From UBA8437 sp964646205 (lineage in GTDB: Bacteria > Planctomycetota > Planctomycetia > Planctomycetales > Planctomycetaceae), in NCBI GenBank assembly GCA_964646205.1, contig CAZYAZ010000001.1:124001-188000 (forward strand): a stretch of DNA of 64,000 nt, written 5' to 3'. The notes under the pieces are model-generated. The model saw only the letters and a list, made by a program, of their open reading frames with translations, was not told the DNA's origin and searched no databases. The translations under genes and the position numbers were made by a program. Positions within the stretch are counted from its first letter, which is position 1, and the number at the start of each line of letters is the position of its first letter. Below are positions 1 through 9,004 of this stretch, piece by piece.

Positions 1-914
1 TCCTGGCCGGCACGATCGACCCGATCCGCAAGCTCTCCAGCGTCTACTCGCGACTGAAACGAGCCACCGCCGCCACCGACCGCATCTTCGAACTGATGGA
101 CCGAGTGCCCACGGTCGTCTCGCCCGAGTTGCCTCAACAGATCGAACCATGTCACCGATCAATCGAGTACCGAAATGTTTCGTTCCGCTACGACGGGCAG
201 TTGGAAGACGCGCCCGAGGCACTCTCGAAGGTCAACCTGCTGGTCGAAGCGGGCGAGGTGTTGGCATTGGTCGGTGGGAATGGATCAGGAAAATCGACAC
301 TGGTTCACCTGTTGCCACGGCTTTTCGATCCGACCGAGGGATCCATCCGGATTGATGGGATCGATGTCCGCGAGGCCAATCCAATCGAATTGCGGAATCA
401 AATCGGAATCGTGACGCAGGAACCGTTGCTCTTTGACGACACGGTGTTCGAAAACATCCGGTTCGGCCAGCCCCAGGCAACCCGTGAGGAGATCCACGAC
501 GCGGCGCAGCAGGCCCTGGTGACCGAGTTTGTCGACCAGTTTCCCGACGGGTTCGAGACCATGGTCGGTGAAGGAGGTGGACGTCTCTCCGGTGGGCAAC
601 GACAACGGATCACGCTGGCCCGGGCCATCCTCCGTGACCCGGCAATCCTGGTCCTCGACGAGGCCACCTCGGCAATCGATGCCAGCAGCGAAGACAAGAT
701 CCACGAGGTGCTCCGGCAGTTCGTGCGGAATCGCACCGTGTTGATGATCACGCATTCCCTGGCTCCCAGCGTGTTGGAACTGGTCACCCGCGTGGTCGTG
801 ATGGACAGTGGCCGCATCATCGCCACCGGCCGTCACGAGGAACTCCTGCAGTCCTGCCCGGTCTACCGCCAGGCCTTCTACTCCCGGATTCACGTTGACG
901 CGGATGCGGCCTAG
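1..914 (+). CDS. ABC exporter, C-terminal part (5' truncated by window edge)
   Basis: The frame is open from base 3, so the start lies outside the window; 303 residues are visible. The first residues (DPIRKLSSVYSRLKRA) look like the last membrane helix and linker of an MsbA/LmrA-type half-transporter. A complete ATPase domain follows: Walker A GGNGSGKST, Q-loop TQEPLLFDD, signature LSGGQRQR, Walker B ILVLDEATS and H-loop MITHS. All catalytic residues are present, so it should be a working ATP-driven exporter of the inner membrane. The domain order (membrane part, then ATPase in one chain) is that of lipid A/multidrug half-transporters. The substrate cannot be told from this part. Confidence 0.93.
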   Translation, partial: LAGTIDPIRKLSSVYSRLKRATAATDRIFELMDRVPTVVSPELPQQIEPCHRSIEYRNVSFRYDGQLEDAPEALSKVNLLVEAGEVLALVGGNGSGKSTLVHLLPRLFDPTEGSIRIDGIDVREANPIELRNQIGIVTQEPLLFDDTVFENIRFGQPQATREEIHDAAQQALVTEFVDQFPDGFETMVGEGGGRLSGGQRQRITLARAILRDPAILVLDEATSAIDASSEDKIHEVLRQFVRNRTVLMITHSLAPSVLELVTRVVVMDSGRIIATGRHEELLQSCPVYRQAFYSRIHVDADAA

Positions 915-998
915 CCCACCACGAGGCCCGCGACGGACAATGTGCGCCCCTTCTTCTCCTCACTCTCCTACTCGGCGCGGTACAGTACACCAACGCCG

Positions 999-3353
999 AT
1001 GACCAACTCCACGCCCACCAACGCTGCGCCAAGACGACTCACCCCGGTCGTGATCGTCGGACTCATCACCCTGGTCCTGGTGGTCCTCTCTCTTCTCAAC
1101 CGTGGCACGCATCGTGAACCGGGACTGAGTGAAGACCAGGCACGGTACCTGCAGGACGTTGAACATCTTGGCGGATTCGTCTTCGGCGACCGCTGCCTTC
1201 CCAGGGTGTCCGCGGCCCTCCGCGACGAAAATCTCGACGAACTGATGACATTCCTCTCGGCCGGTTTCAACGGGGGGCGGATCTTCGAAAAGGACCATCC
1301 CGAATCGGTCCATGCCCACGGACAAGTCACCTCCACCCGACGCCACCACGAGGACAACGGCATCGGGAAAGCCAACTGCAACGGCAAGGAATTCATCGAG
1401 TGGTTGCTCGAGCAACGTCGCGGCTTCGAATCGCTGGACTCGATCGGGGCGAAGGTCAAGAGAATGCAACCCATTTCCTCCGGCAGTCTCGATGGACCCT
1501 GGCGAGGCTCTCTGCTGATCACGATGCGAGGTCAAACCGCCAACGACCACATCCGGGAAACTCGGATCGAATTGGCATGTCAACTCGAGGGAATCAGCGA
1601 CGAGTCCCCCACACAGGACGGCTGGTTCAGGCAACTCTCGGTGAAACAAGTCGACGTCGTCGACAGTGCCACGACACTGATGGAGGAAATGACCGCCTCG
1701 ACGGGCATCAACGTGACACGGCTCCAGGACAACTGGCTGGGAACCAGTGGTCCGCAAATTCCAGTGCTGACCGGCGGCGTCTACCTGGCTGACTTCGACG
1801 GCGATCAACACGTCGACTGCCTGTTGACTGACATCAAGGGGATGGCCCTGTATCGCGGCCTGGGAAACGGTCGTTTCGAGGACGTCACCGAGGCCGTGGG
1901 ACTGCCCCAGGCATTCCTCGACCTGCCGGCCGCCTGGGGCGACTTCGACAACGACGGCGACCCCGACCTGGTGCTCGGACGACGCTTTTATCGCAACGAT
2001 CACTCCGACCAGCGTCGGTTTACCCGCCTGCCCAGCGCCGACACCAATCTCGATCTCGAGGAGGCCGTCGGCTACGCCGTCGCCGACATCGACCTCGACG
2101 GCAGGCTCGATCTCTATGTCGTTGGCATCACGAAACTCAGTAGCGGACAAAAATGGATCGGCAACAATGACACCAATCGCAACCAGATGTGGCAAAACAA
2201 CGGGGATTTGCGATTCACCGACGTGACCAACACGAGTGGCACTGCCGGTCGCGGGACAAGTACGTTCGCCGCCGTCTTCTTCGACGCCAACAACGACGGG
2301 CACCCCGACCTGATGACCGCCTGCGAGTTCGGCCGGAACGACTTCTGGCTGGGACAGGGCGATGGTTCGTTTGTTCCAGCCAAGTTGCCCGAGATCTACG
2401 GGGGATTCTCGATGGGGCTGACCGTCGGTGACATCGACAACGACGGTTTCGCCGATCCGTACCTCGCCAACATGTACTCCAAGGCCGGAGAACGCGTGGT
2501 GGCCAACCTGCCTCGCAACGTGTACGACGCCGAGGTCGACAGTCAACTTCGCGACTTCGTTGCCGGCAGCGACCTGTACCACAACACGGGGGGCACCGGT
2601 TTCAAGAGAATCGGACGCTCGGCTGGAGTGGCAGATGTCGGCTGGGCTTACGGCCCGGCGTACGTCGATCTCGACAACGATGGGCAACTCGACCTCTACG
2701 CCCCCTGTGGTTTCCAGAGCATCACCCGGGATCGTCCTGATGGATGACGCTGCGTGTGGTTGGCTGTCGTGTCACAGCCGTTCGATTGTCACGCGGTGAC
2801 ACCGGCGCTCCGCGAGGTGGACCGCCAGGATGGCGAATTCTGGGTTCCCAACCCCTGGGACTTTGCGGTACGCCGTGAAAACCTCTCGGCCTACGAACGC
2901 AATGGCGTGTTTCTCAACCTCGGGAACGGCCGATTCGCAAACATCGGCTACGCCAGCACCGCCGACAGCGAAGGAGACGGTCGCAGTGCTGTCGGCTGCG
3001 ACATCACCGGAGACGGGCGTCCGGAATTGTTCGTGCGGCAGGCCGGTGGCGGCCCACTGAGAATCTACCGCAACCGGTTTCCCGATGCGGGCTGGCTGAC
3101 CGTGACACTGGAAGGCACCGAAAGCAATCGACAGGGAATCGGTGCCAAGATCATCGCTCACCTCGGCACCCGAACCATCCGCCGCGAACTCCAACCCCAC
3201 ATCAACTTCCTCTCGCAGGCTCCGGCACGTGTCACGCTGGGCCTGGGCGACGCCGACGCTATCAAGCAACTCGACATCCGCTGGCCCTCGGGCAAGCTGA
3301 GCCAACTCAAGAACGTCGAGATCAACCGGCACCTGGTGGTTCGGGAACCCTAG
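999..3353 (+). CDS. FG-GAP/ASPIC-UnbV (CRTAC1-like) protein with in-frame TGA at 2745-2747, candidate selenoprotein
   Basis: One frame runs from ATG 999 to TAG 3353 with a single TGA at 2745-2747, which would be residue 583 of 784. I chose ATG 999 because the sequence after it (positions 999-1094) gives a short basic N-terminus and one membrane helix (VVIVGLITLVLVVLSLL); a GTG at 942 is the alternative. Seven FG-GAP/VCBS calcium-type repeats follow, for example DFDNDGDPDLVLG, DIDLDGRLDLYV, DIDNDGFADPYL and DLDNDGQLDLY. The last lies just before the TGA and an eighth-like unit (DITGDGRPELFV) lies after it. The C-terminus is an ASPIC/UnbV domain (GIGAKIIAHLG to LDIRWPSGK). The protein is probably membrane-anchored and periplasmic, with a beta-propeller. 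The two halves keep the same frame and together form the full-length family architecture, so this is not a frameshift. Read-through as selenocysteine, a point nonsense mutation or an assembly error remain possible. Confidence 0.8.
2745..2794 (+). promoter_or_regulatory. Candidate bacterial SECIS element after in-frame TGA
   Basis: Directly after the TGA (2745-2747) the DNA can fold into a two-step hairpin. The inner stem is GGCTGT (2762-2767) with ACAGCC (2774-2779) around a six-base loop CGTGTC (2768-2773). The outer stem is GCGTG (2752-2756) with CACGC (2790-2794). The apical loop starts 20 bases after the TGA and has G as its second base. Distance, stem length and loop fit what is known of bacterial SECIS elements. 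The folding was done by eye and no energy was computed. Confidence 0.5.
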
Positions 3354-4221
3354 ACTCCCGGGCTGGTGACCTCGTCGTCTTCCCGGACGTCGCGGCCCGC
3401 CTGGCGTGTGTGTTGAAAAATTCAAAGATCGCTGGCAGTCCCTGGAATGCCGGGCGGATGTGGTCGCCGTCCTTGTACTCGACGTACTTGTGGGTCATCT
3501 CCAGTTCCCGCATCTTCCGGATCCACCTCCGCGTGCTCGAGGCCCGCACCAGGCGGTCCTTGGCTCCCTGGACGACGATCACCGGCGTGTTGCGCATCGC
3601 GGTCAAACCACGGGGTGATCGGTAGATCGCCGGAGCGATCGGTGCCAGGGCCGCCCAGCGTTCGGGGTACTTCATCCCAAGGTGCAACGTGCCACCACCA
3701 CCCATCGAATGACCCATCAGACAAATTCGCTTCGGATCGACCCGGTACGCCTTCTCGGTCAGTTTCAGCACATTCATCACGTCCTGTTCACTGAGTTCAC
3801 CCTTGTTGGTCGGCCTCCACGACCTCGATCGCTGGCCCTGCACGCCATACCAACCGGTCGTGGTGTACCCCATCGGAGCCACGACGATGTACCCGTGCTT
3901 CTCGGCCAGTTTCACCAGGCCCGGATAACGGAGAATCTGCTGGGGATTGCTGCCCAGGCCATGCAACGCCACGACCAGCGGAAACCGTGTCTTGGCCATC
4001 GCCGGCGACTCGTAGCTCGACGGGACGAACAACCCGTACTCCATCTTCTTTCCGGCCGCCTTGAAGTCGTAAGTCAACCGCTGGATCCGCCGGGAAGGCG
4101 AGACGGGCCTGGACGGGGCCCGCTTCCCGGATGCGGATTTTTCGCCACCCGGTTCATCGGCACCGAGCCGTGCCGAAAACAGTGTCAGCAAAACGATCGC
4201 GTACAAACAAAGACGCTTCAT
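3322..4221 (-). CDS. Secreted alpha/beta hydrolase (prolyl-oligopeptidase/feruloyl-esterase-like)
   Basis: 299 residues with an N-terminal signal peptide (MKRLCLYAIVLLTLFSARLGA). The oxyanion-hole motif VALHGLGSN and the nucleophile elbow GHSMGGGGT are clear. The acid (VVQGAKDRLV) and histidine (YKDGDHIRPAF) follow at normal spacing, so the triad appears complete. The family includes dienelactone-hydrolase and PHB-depolymerase-like esterases, common next to polysaccharide genes in planctomycetes. The substrate is unknown. GAGGAG lies six bases before the ATG. The 3' end overlaps the convergent UnbV gene by 32 bases. Confidence 0.85.
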   Translation of the reverse strand: MKRLCLYAIVLLTLFSARLGADEPGGEKSASGKRAPSRPVSPSRRIQRLTYDFKAAGKKMEYGLFVPSSYESPAMAKTRFPLVVALHGLGSNPQQILRYPGLVKLAEKHGYIVVAPMGYTTTGWYGVQGQRSRSWRPTNKGELSEQDVMNVLKLTEKAYRVDPKRICLMGHSMGGGGTLHLGMKYPERWAALAPIAPAIYRSPRGLTAMRNTPVIVVQGAKDRLVRASSTRRWIRKMRELEMTHKYVEYKDGDHIRPAFQGLPAIFEFFNTHARRAATSGKTTRSPARESRVPEPPGAG

Positions 4222-4271
4222 GGATTCTCCTCACGCCAATGCCACCGGCAGAGTATTCGACCGTCAGCCGG

Positions 4272-5300
4272 TCACACCAACCCCAATTCGCTTCGGATTC
4301 CATCCCAGGGCACCAGGTAATCCTCCATCGACAGCCCATCCACTCCGATCACTGCCTCGCCACTGGGTCCATCCACCGCCGGCCCCTCGTCCACCAGCCG
4401 CGCAACCAGGTCGTACTGCCAGTCGATCGAAAGCGGTTCGACCAGATCCACACGCCCGGCAACCAGGGCCACAGCGGCCGACAAAGACCACGCACCCCAG
4501 TTGCTGATCCCGGCCAGCAAATTCCAGTCGGTTGCGATCCGACAAGGAATCCTCGCCGAATGGTCACCAGGCAACCGGGCGACAAGTTCTTCCCAGGCCA
4601 CCGCTCCCATCCCAATCTCGTTGCCACCGTCGCCGATTCCGATTGTCACCGCGTCGGGGCAAAACTCTGTCAGTCGATCAAATAGCACCGACACATCAGC
4701 GGTCCATTCATCAATCACCCTCGCCCTCATGTTGTGACAACAACCCCACGTCTCGGCCGGCACACGCTCGAGAAACTCCGCCTCGGGGGGATCGCCCGCA
4801 CGTGACTGAACGGTCATCGAATCCACGCCATGACTGGGACCGACCCGCTCGATAGCCACCAGGTGCCCCAGCCCATCACCTTGCTGCCGGCGGGCCAGGA
4901 ATTCGTGGCACCATTGGCTGGCATCAGCCAGTGGAACAACTTCCAGCGGAACACCGTCCAGACCGGCCGCCCGCGCACTGGCAACCAGTGCTCCCTGGCA
5001 AGGTTCATCTGTCATCAGCACAACCTGGTGACCCAGGTCCGACAACACCCGGCCCAGCGTCACCGCACCCGGTGGACCGTCAGTCTCGGCCGCCGCCGGA
5101 TCGCCATGGGGGATGAAAAACCCGGTCAGGATCGCCACCGGACCGGGATTCTCCAGCAGGCTGTTGACCGCTCCGGTGAAATGGCCAGCGCACAGCACAC
5201 CACGATCGACCTCCGATGAAATCAAACCGCGGCCGGCGGGGTCCCGACGAACCAGTGCTTCCAGTCGTTCGAGTCGCTCATCGGTCTCCGCGTGTGCCAT
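4272..5300 (-). CDS. D-glutamate cyclase-like protein (DUF4392)
   Basis: 342 residues. The segment ILTGFFIPHGDPAAAETDGP followed by GAVTLGRVLSDLGHQV is the typical core of the DUF4392 family, whose mammalian member converts D-glutamate to 5-oxo-D-proline. Near the C-terminus GIGDGGNEIGMG matches the conserved glycine-rich motif of the family. I place the start at ATG 5300 because GGGAGG lies five bases upstream on the minus strand; a longer frame opens at 5339. No signal peptide is seen, so it should be cytoplasmic. The catalytic role in bacteria is inferred from the family only. Confidence 0.82.
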   Translation of the reverse strand: MAHAETDERLERLEALVRRDPAGRGLISSEVDRGVLCAGHFTGAVNSLLENPGPVAILTGFFIPHGDPAAAETDGPPGAVTLGRVLSDLGHQVVLMTDEPCQGALVASARAAGLDGVPLEVVPLADASQWCHEFLARRQQGDGLGHLVAIERVGPSHGVDSMTVQSRAGDPPEAEFLERVPAETWGCCHNMRARVIDEWTADVSVLFDRLTEFCPDAVTIGIGDGGNEIGMGAVAWEELVARLPGDHSARIPCRIATDWNLLAGISNWGAWSLSAAVALVAGRVDLVEPLSIDWQYDLVARLVDEGPAVDGPSGEAVIGVDGLSMEDYLVPWDGIRSELGLV

Positions 5301-5606
5301 TTCAACCTCCCGCTTGGTTGCGATCCGGGCGCCAGCCACCGAGAATACTCAATCGCGACCCGATTCCCCATTCTCCACTTCCTGCAGTTTCCTCCCGGTT
5401 GGGATTCTTATCGCTGGGAACAGCCGGAAACGGGTTTCTTGGTTTCGGGAATCGCGTTCGTGTGACAATAGGCGAGGTTGTCGATACCGGTTGGAGCTGT
5501 AAAAATCGCAGCAGAGTCTCGTGAAACGGCCACATGAGGTGGTCGCTCACAGGTGCTTGTGGTGCGTTTGGATGGCCGGACACGGCACTGCTACCGAGAG
5601 CTGATG
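5301..5606. promoter_or_regulatory. Divergent intergenic region upstream of the respiratory cluster
   Basis: This is the only stretch of about 300 bases without a gene. It separates the minus-strand DUF4392 gene from the plus-strand Rieske gene and should carry both promoters. The best plus-strand candidate is TTGTCG (5478-5483), 16 bases, TAAAAA (5500-5505), four of six consensus matches in each box. No convincing RNA gene or long repeat is visible. Confidence 0.3.
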
Positions 5607-6658
5607 ATGGCGGACGAACGACCTTCGATCGAAGAAATCTTGGCCCAGGCACGGGCCCAGGACGGCGGCTCCGGCTCGCCNNNNNNNNNNNNNNNNNNNN
5701 NNNNNNNNNNNNNNNNNNNNNNNNNNNNNNNNNNNNNNNNNNNNNNNNNNNNNNNNNNNNNNNNNNNNNNNNNNNNNNNNCCAAGCCCAAGCCACCTGCG
5801 GCCAAGCCGTCGGGGGTCTCCGATATCCTGGCGCTGGCACGTTCACAGGACGCCGGTGGTGACGCGGTCGAGGAAACGGCCGCACCCGGGGAGCCAGCAA
5901 CCGACGACGACACACCTGCAGTGGAAAGCCCGGCGGCCGATTCGGACGGAGACCGACCGAGCGTCCAGGAGATGCTGGAACTGCTGAGACACACCGACGG
6001 CCAGGGCGATGGTGCGGTCGAGTCCGAGCAGCCCGAAGTCGCGGCAACTGCCGTGGCGCCCGCGGAAAGACCGATGCCGGTACGACCGGCCGCTCCCGAA
6101 GCACCAATCGCCCCTCCGGCAGCTGTCGATCGTCGCAGCGTTCTCGCCACGCTGCTGCTAACTCCCACCCAGTTGATTGCCACGCCGTTTGCCGTGGCCT
6201 GGTCCGCACTCGCAGCGGCTCTCGGAGCAATGACCCTGGGATTGGCACGCTTCATGTTTCCCAACACGCTGGTCGAACCGCCGATGACCTTCAAGATCGG
6301 CCCGCCCAGCGACTATCCCCCCGAATCGGTGTCCACCAAATTCAAGGCCGACCGGGCTGTCTGGATTGTCCGATCGACGATGTACAACGGACAGGACCAG
6401 ATCGTCGCCATCTCGACCGTCTGCACCCACCTGGGTTGCACCCCCAACTGGCTCGAGGGTGAACAGAAATTCAAGTGCCCCTGTCATGGATCGGGGTTCT
6501 ACAAGTCGGGAGTCAACTTTGAAGGCCCGGCGCCCCGGCCGCTGGAACGCCATGGACTGAAACTCGCGGCTGATGGAATGCTCGAAGTCGACAAGAGCAA
6601 GAAGTTCCAGGAAGAACTTGGACAATGGGAAGAAGGCTCCTGTTTCGTCAGCGCCTGA
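5607..6658 (+). CDS. Rieske iron-sulfur protein of the bc complex (contains assembly gap)
   Basis: This is the electron-accepting Rieske subunit of the quinol:cytochrome c oxidoreductase. The cluster motifs are CTHLGC and CPCHGSGF, with both Cys-His pairs present. A membrane segment (FAVAWSALAAALGAMTLGLA) precedes the Rieske domain, and the N-terminal ~150 residues should be cytoplasmic. That N-terminus carries three copies of a short motif: SIEEILAQARAQDGG, GVSDILALARSQDAGG and SVQEMLELLRHTDGQG. The 100-N gap lies in the Pro/Ala/Lys linker between copies one and two. The frame before the gap differs from that after it, so the real gap length must leave remainder 2 on division by 3. The start is ATG 5607 (or ATG 5604), with GAGAG just upstream. 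Confidence 0.88.
5681..5780. other. Assembly gap of 100 N inside the Rieske gene
   Basis: Exactly 100 N, which is a default scaffolding value and not a measured length. The flanks encode GGSGSP before and KPKPPAAKP after, so the break probably fell in a repetitive Pro/Ala/Lys-coding tract. Confidence 0.97.
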
Positions 6659-6755
6659 CTCGTTTTTGCGTCACTCGCCCCGTTACCTGAACACCACAAC
6701 CTGAATCACAACCTTCGCCGGTCAACAGGCCGGACATCCGGAGCGCACTCAACAG

Positions 6756-7529
6756 ATGTCAGTTGGCGATTACATCCGCGGATCACAGATCTGGAAGAGT
6801 ATCTTCCGGCACCCGGCGCCCTACGATCGGCGCAACCGGGTCGTGGTGATGCTGACCAACTTCTTTCTGCACCTGCACCCGGTCTCGGTCAAACAACAGG
6901 GCATCGCCCTGTCCTACACCTGGTGCATGGGGGGCATCACGTTCTTCCTGTTCCTGGTCGAAACGATCACCGGCGTGCTGCTGATGTTCTATTATCGACC
7001 CACGCTGGAATGGGCCTACCAGGACATCCTGGCCCTGCGTGACGTGACAACACTGGGGATCATGCGCGAGATCCACCGCTGGGGGGCTCACGCGATGGTC
7101 ATCAGTGTCTGGCTCCACATGTATCGTGTCTTCCTGACGGGCAGCTACAAACCGCCCCGCGAATTCAACTGGGTCGTCGGGGTGTTGTTACTGGTGTTCA
7201 CCCTGCTGCTGAGTTTCACCGGTTACCTGCTGCCCTGGGACCAACTGGCCATCTGGGCCATTACGGTCGGATCGAACATGGCCCGGGCCACACCGGTGCT
7301 GGGTCACGAGGGTCCCGGGTTCCAGTTGCTGAACCTGGGCGGGTACGACCTGATCACCAGTGGGAGCGATGCGCGCTTTCTACTTCTGGGTAGCCGCTTC
7401 GTCGGCGAAGAAACTCTCAACCGTTTCTACATATTGCACTGTGTGGCAATCCCGCTGGCCGCGGCCGGCTTGATCGCAATCCACTTCTGGCGTGTCCGCA
7501 AGGACGGCGGCATCAGCCAGCCACTCTGA
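6756..7529 (+). CDS. Cytochrome b, N-terminal half (b6-like, two b haems)
   Basis: 257 residues, four membrane helices. It is the haem-binding half of the quinol-oxidising cytochrome b. The haem ligands are H107 and H121 in helix 2 (HRWGAHAM to WLHMYRV) and H228 and H243 in helix 4 (LHCVAIP to AIHFWRV). The spacing of 13 then 14 residues between the pairs is that of cytochrome b6, not mitochondrial cytochrome b. It lies 98 bases after the Rieske gene and 25 bases before the second half, so this is a split cytochrome b as in b6f and planctomycete-type complexes. Confidence 0.92.
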   Translation: MSVGDYIRGSQIWKSIFRHPAPYDRRNRVVVMLTNFFLHLHPVSVKQQGIALSYTWCMGGITFFLFLVETITGVLLMFYYRPTLEWAYQDILALRDVTTLGIMREIHRWGAHAMVISVWLHMYRVFLTGSYKPPREFNWVVGVLLLVFTLLLSFTGYLLPWDQLAIWAITVGSNMARATPVLGHEGPGFQLLNLGGYDLITSGSDARFLLLGSRFVGEETLNRFYILHCVAIPLAAAGLIAIHFWRVRKDGGISQPL

Positions 7530-7554
7530 GACAACACCACCCAAAACATCCCCC

Positions 7555-8970
7555 ATGCACGTTGATCCGTTCATTGATCCGCACCCCAACCTGACCCCTG
7601 CCGTGTTGCAGGGCCTTGGCTGGTTGTACCTGGTGCTGTGCGTGATGAACCTCTGCTGGACAGTCAAGGTCTACAAGGAGGGCCGGCACGTCGAATTGCC
7701 GGGGGTGAAGATTGAATTGCCCGTTGCCACCTTCTGGTCGCTGTACACCTCGGTCCTGCTGGTCCTGGGGTTCATGCACCTGAGCCAGAGCAGCGAGGAC
7801 TACATCGACAAGTTCCCGCTGGCGCTGGAACCGGGAGGCATTTTTCAGACGGCCATCGACACGGTGGTGGCCAACCCGGTCACCTACTTCATCATCTCGA
7901 TCGTCGGCACGGTCGCGGTGTTGTGGTTTCGCGAGTTCCTGGTCAAGCCGACGGTTGGCTGGGTGATGCTCAATGCCGCCATCCTGTTCATGGCGCTCTC
8001 GATGACCGACTACGATTTTCGTCAAATTGTTGGCAAGCCGGACAACGTCCCGATCGTGGCCTTGTTGTACCTGGTCGGTGGGTTCACCTGGTTGTATCTC
8101 GCCCGCGCCGTCGAGAACGATCGACGATTGGCCGAGTGGGACGGCGAGGGACCCGTGCCGGTGCTGGAGAACGACAAGAACGAGAAGGTGCTCGTTTGGC
8201 CGGACCTGGTTTACAGCGAGTTGATCTGCATGATCGCGATCACCACGCTGCTGGTCGTCTGGGGCATTGTGCTGGAGGCCCCCCTGGAAGAACCCGCCTC
8301 CAGCGCCAAGACACCCAACCCGTCCAAGGCTCCGTGGTATTTCCTGGGCCTGCAGGAAATGCTGGTGTATTACGATCCGTGGCTGGCTGGCGTCGTTTTC
8401 CCCACGATGATCCTGGGCGGCCTGATGGCCATTCCTTATATCGATTTCAACCGAATCGGTAACGGATATTACGTGTTTCGCCAGCGGGCCTTTGCCGTGA
8501 TCACCTTCCTGGTCGGGTTCATCACGTTGTGGGTGGCGATGATCATTCTCGGCACGTTCCTTCGCGGCCCCAACTGGAACATATTTGGGATCTACGAGTA
8601 CTGGGACGTCCACAAGCTCGAGGCACTCAACAACGTCATGTTGTCCGAACTGTTCTACCTGGAATGGTTCGGATGGCTGTTTGACATGCCGACCTACTCG
8701 AACAGTGACCCCGCCGGGACCCAGGTGGCAATGATCCTGCTCCGGGAACTGCCTGGCTTTGTCGTGATCGGAGTGTACTTCGTCGCCCTGCCACCCTTCC
8801 TGGCCATGAAATGGCTGAGAAGCTTTTACCAGCGTATGGGTTATCTGCGTTTCATGGTCTTCACGCAGTTGCTGCTGTGGATGGCCGCCCTGCCACTGAA
8901 AATGGTCCTTCGCTGGGCCTTGAACCTGAAATACCTGGTCAATATCCCCGAGTACTTCTTCAACATCTAG
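7555..8970 (+). CDS. Cytochrome b, C-terminal half with extra helices
   Basis: 471 residues, about ten hydrophobic segments. The motif KAPWYFLGLQEMLVYYDPW occupies the place of the Qo-site PEWY loop, which identifies the subunit IV/cytochrome b C-terminal part. It is much longer than plastid subunit IV (about 160 residues), with added helices before the Qo motif and a hydrophobic C-terminal part after it. The start is ATG 7555, 25 bases after the previous stop; the longer frame from 7492 would overlap cytochrome b without support. With the preceding gene it should form the quinol-oxidising core. Confidence 0.88.
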   Translation: MHVDPFIDPHPNLTPAVLQGLGWLYLVLCVMNLCWTVKVYKEGRHVELPGVKIELPVATFWSLYTSVLLVLGFMHLSQSSEDYIDKFPLALEPGGIFQTAIDTVVANPVTYFIISIVGTVAVLWFREFLVKPTVGWVMLNAAILFMALSMTDYDFRQIVGKPDNVPIVALLYLVGGFTWLYLARAVENDRRLAEWDGEGPVPVLENDKNEKVLVWPDLVYSELICMIAITTLLVVWGIVLEAPLEEPASSAKTPNPSKAPWYFLGLQEMLVYYDPWLAGVVFPTMILGGLMAIPYIDFNRIGNGYYVFRQRAFAVITFLVGFITLWVAMIILGTFLRGPNWNIFGIYEYWDVHKLEALNNVMLSELFYLEWFGWLFDMPTYSNSDPAGTQVAMILLRELPGFVVIGVYFVALPPFLAMKWLRSFYQRMGYLRFMVFTQLLLWMAALPLKMVLRWALNLKYLVNIPEYFFNI

Positions 8971-9004
8971 CAACAACAACTCTCTTTTTCAGCCCTGACA
9001 TCTC

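Noticed and set aside
960..2687. 575-codon open frame opposite the FG-GAP gene
   Set aside because: Antisense shadow caused by GC-rich codon use; no domain and no start signal. The same holds for long antisense frames at 7513-8979 and 10115-11926.
2754..3353. Separate gene for the ASPIC/UnbV domain starting at GTG 2754
   Set aside because: It is in the same frame as the upstream part, has no ribosome-binding sequence, and starts in the middle of a family-conserved segment, so read-through or a mutated stop explains it better.
5534..5680. Rieske start at 5534 in the frame used after the gap
   Set aside because: The residues are unlike any Rieske N-terminus. The other frame (from 5607) gives a motif that recurs after the gap, so the frame change comes from the arbitrary gap length.
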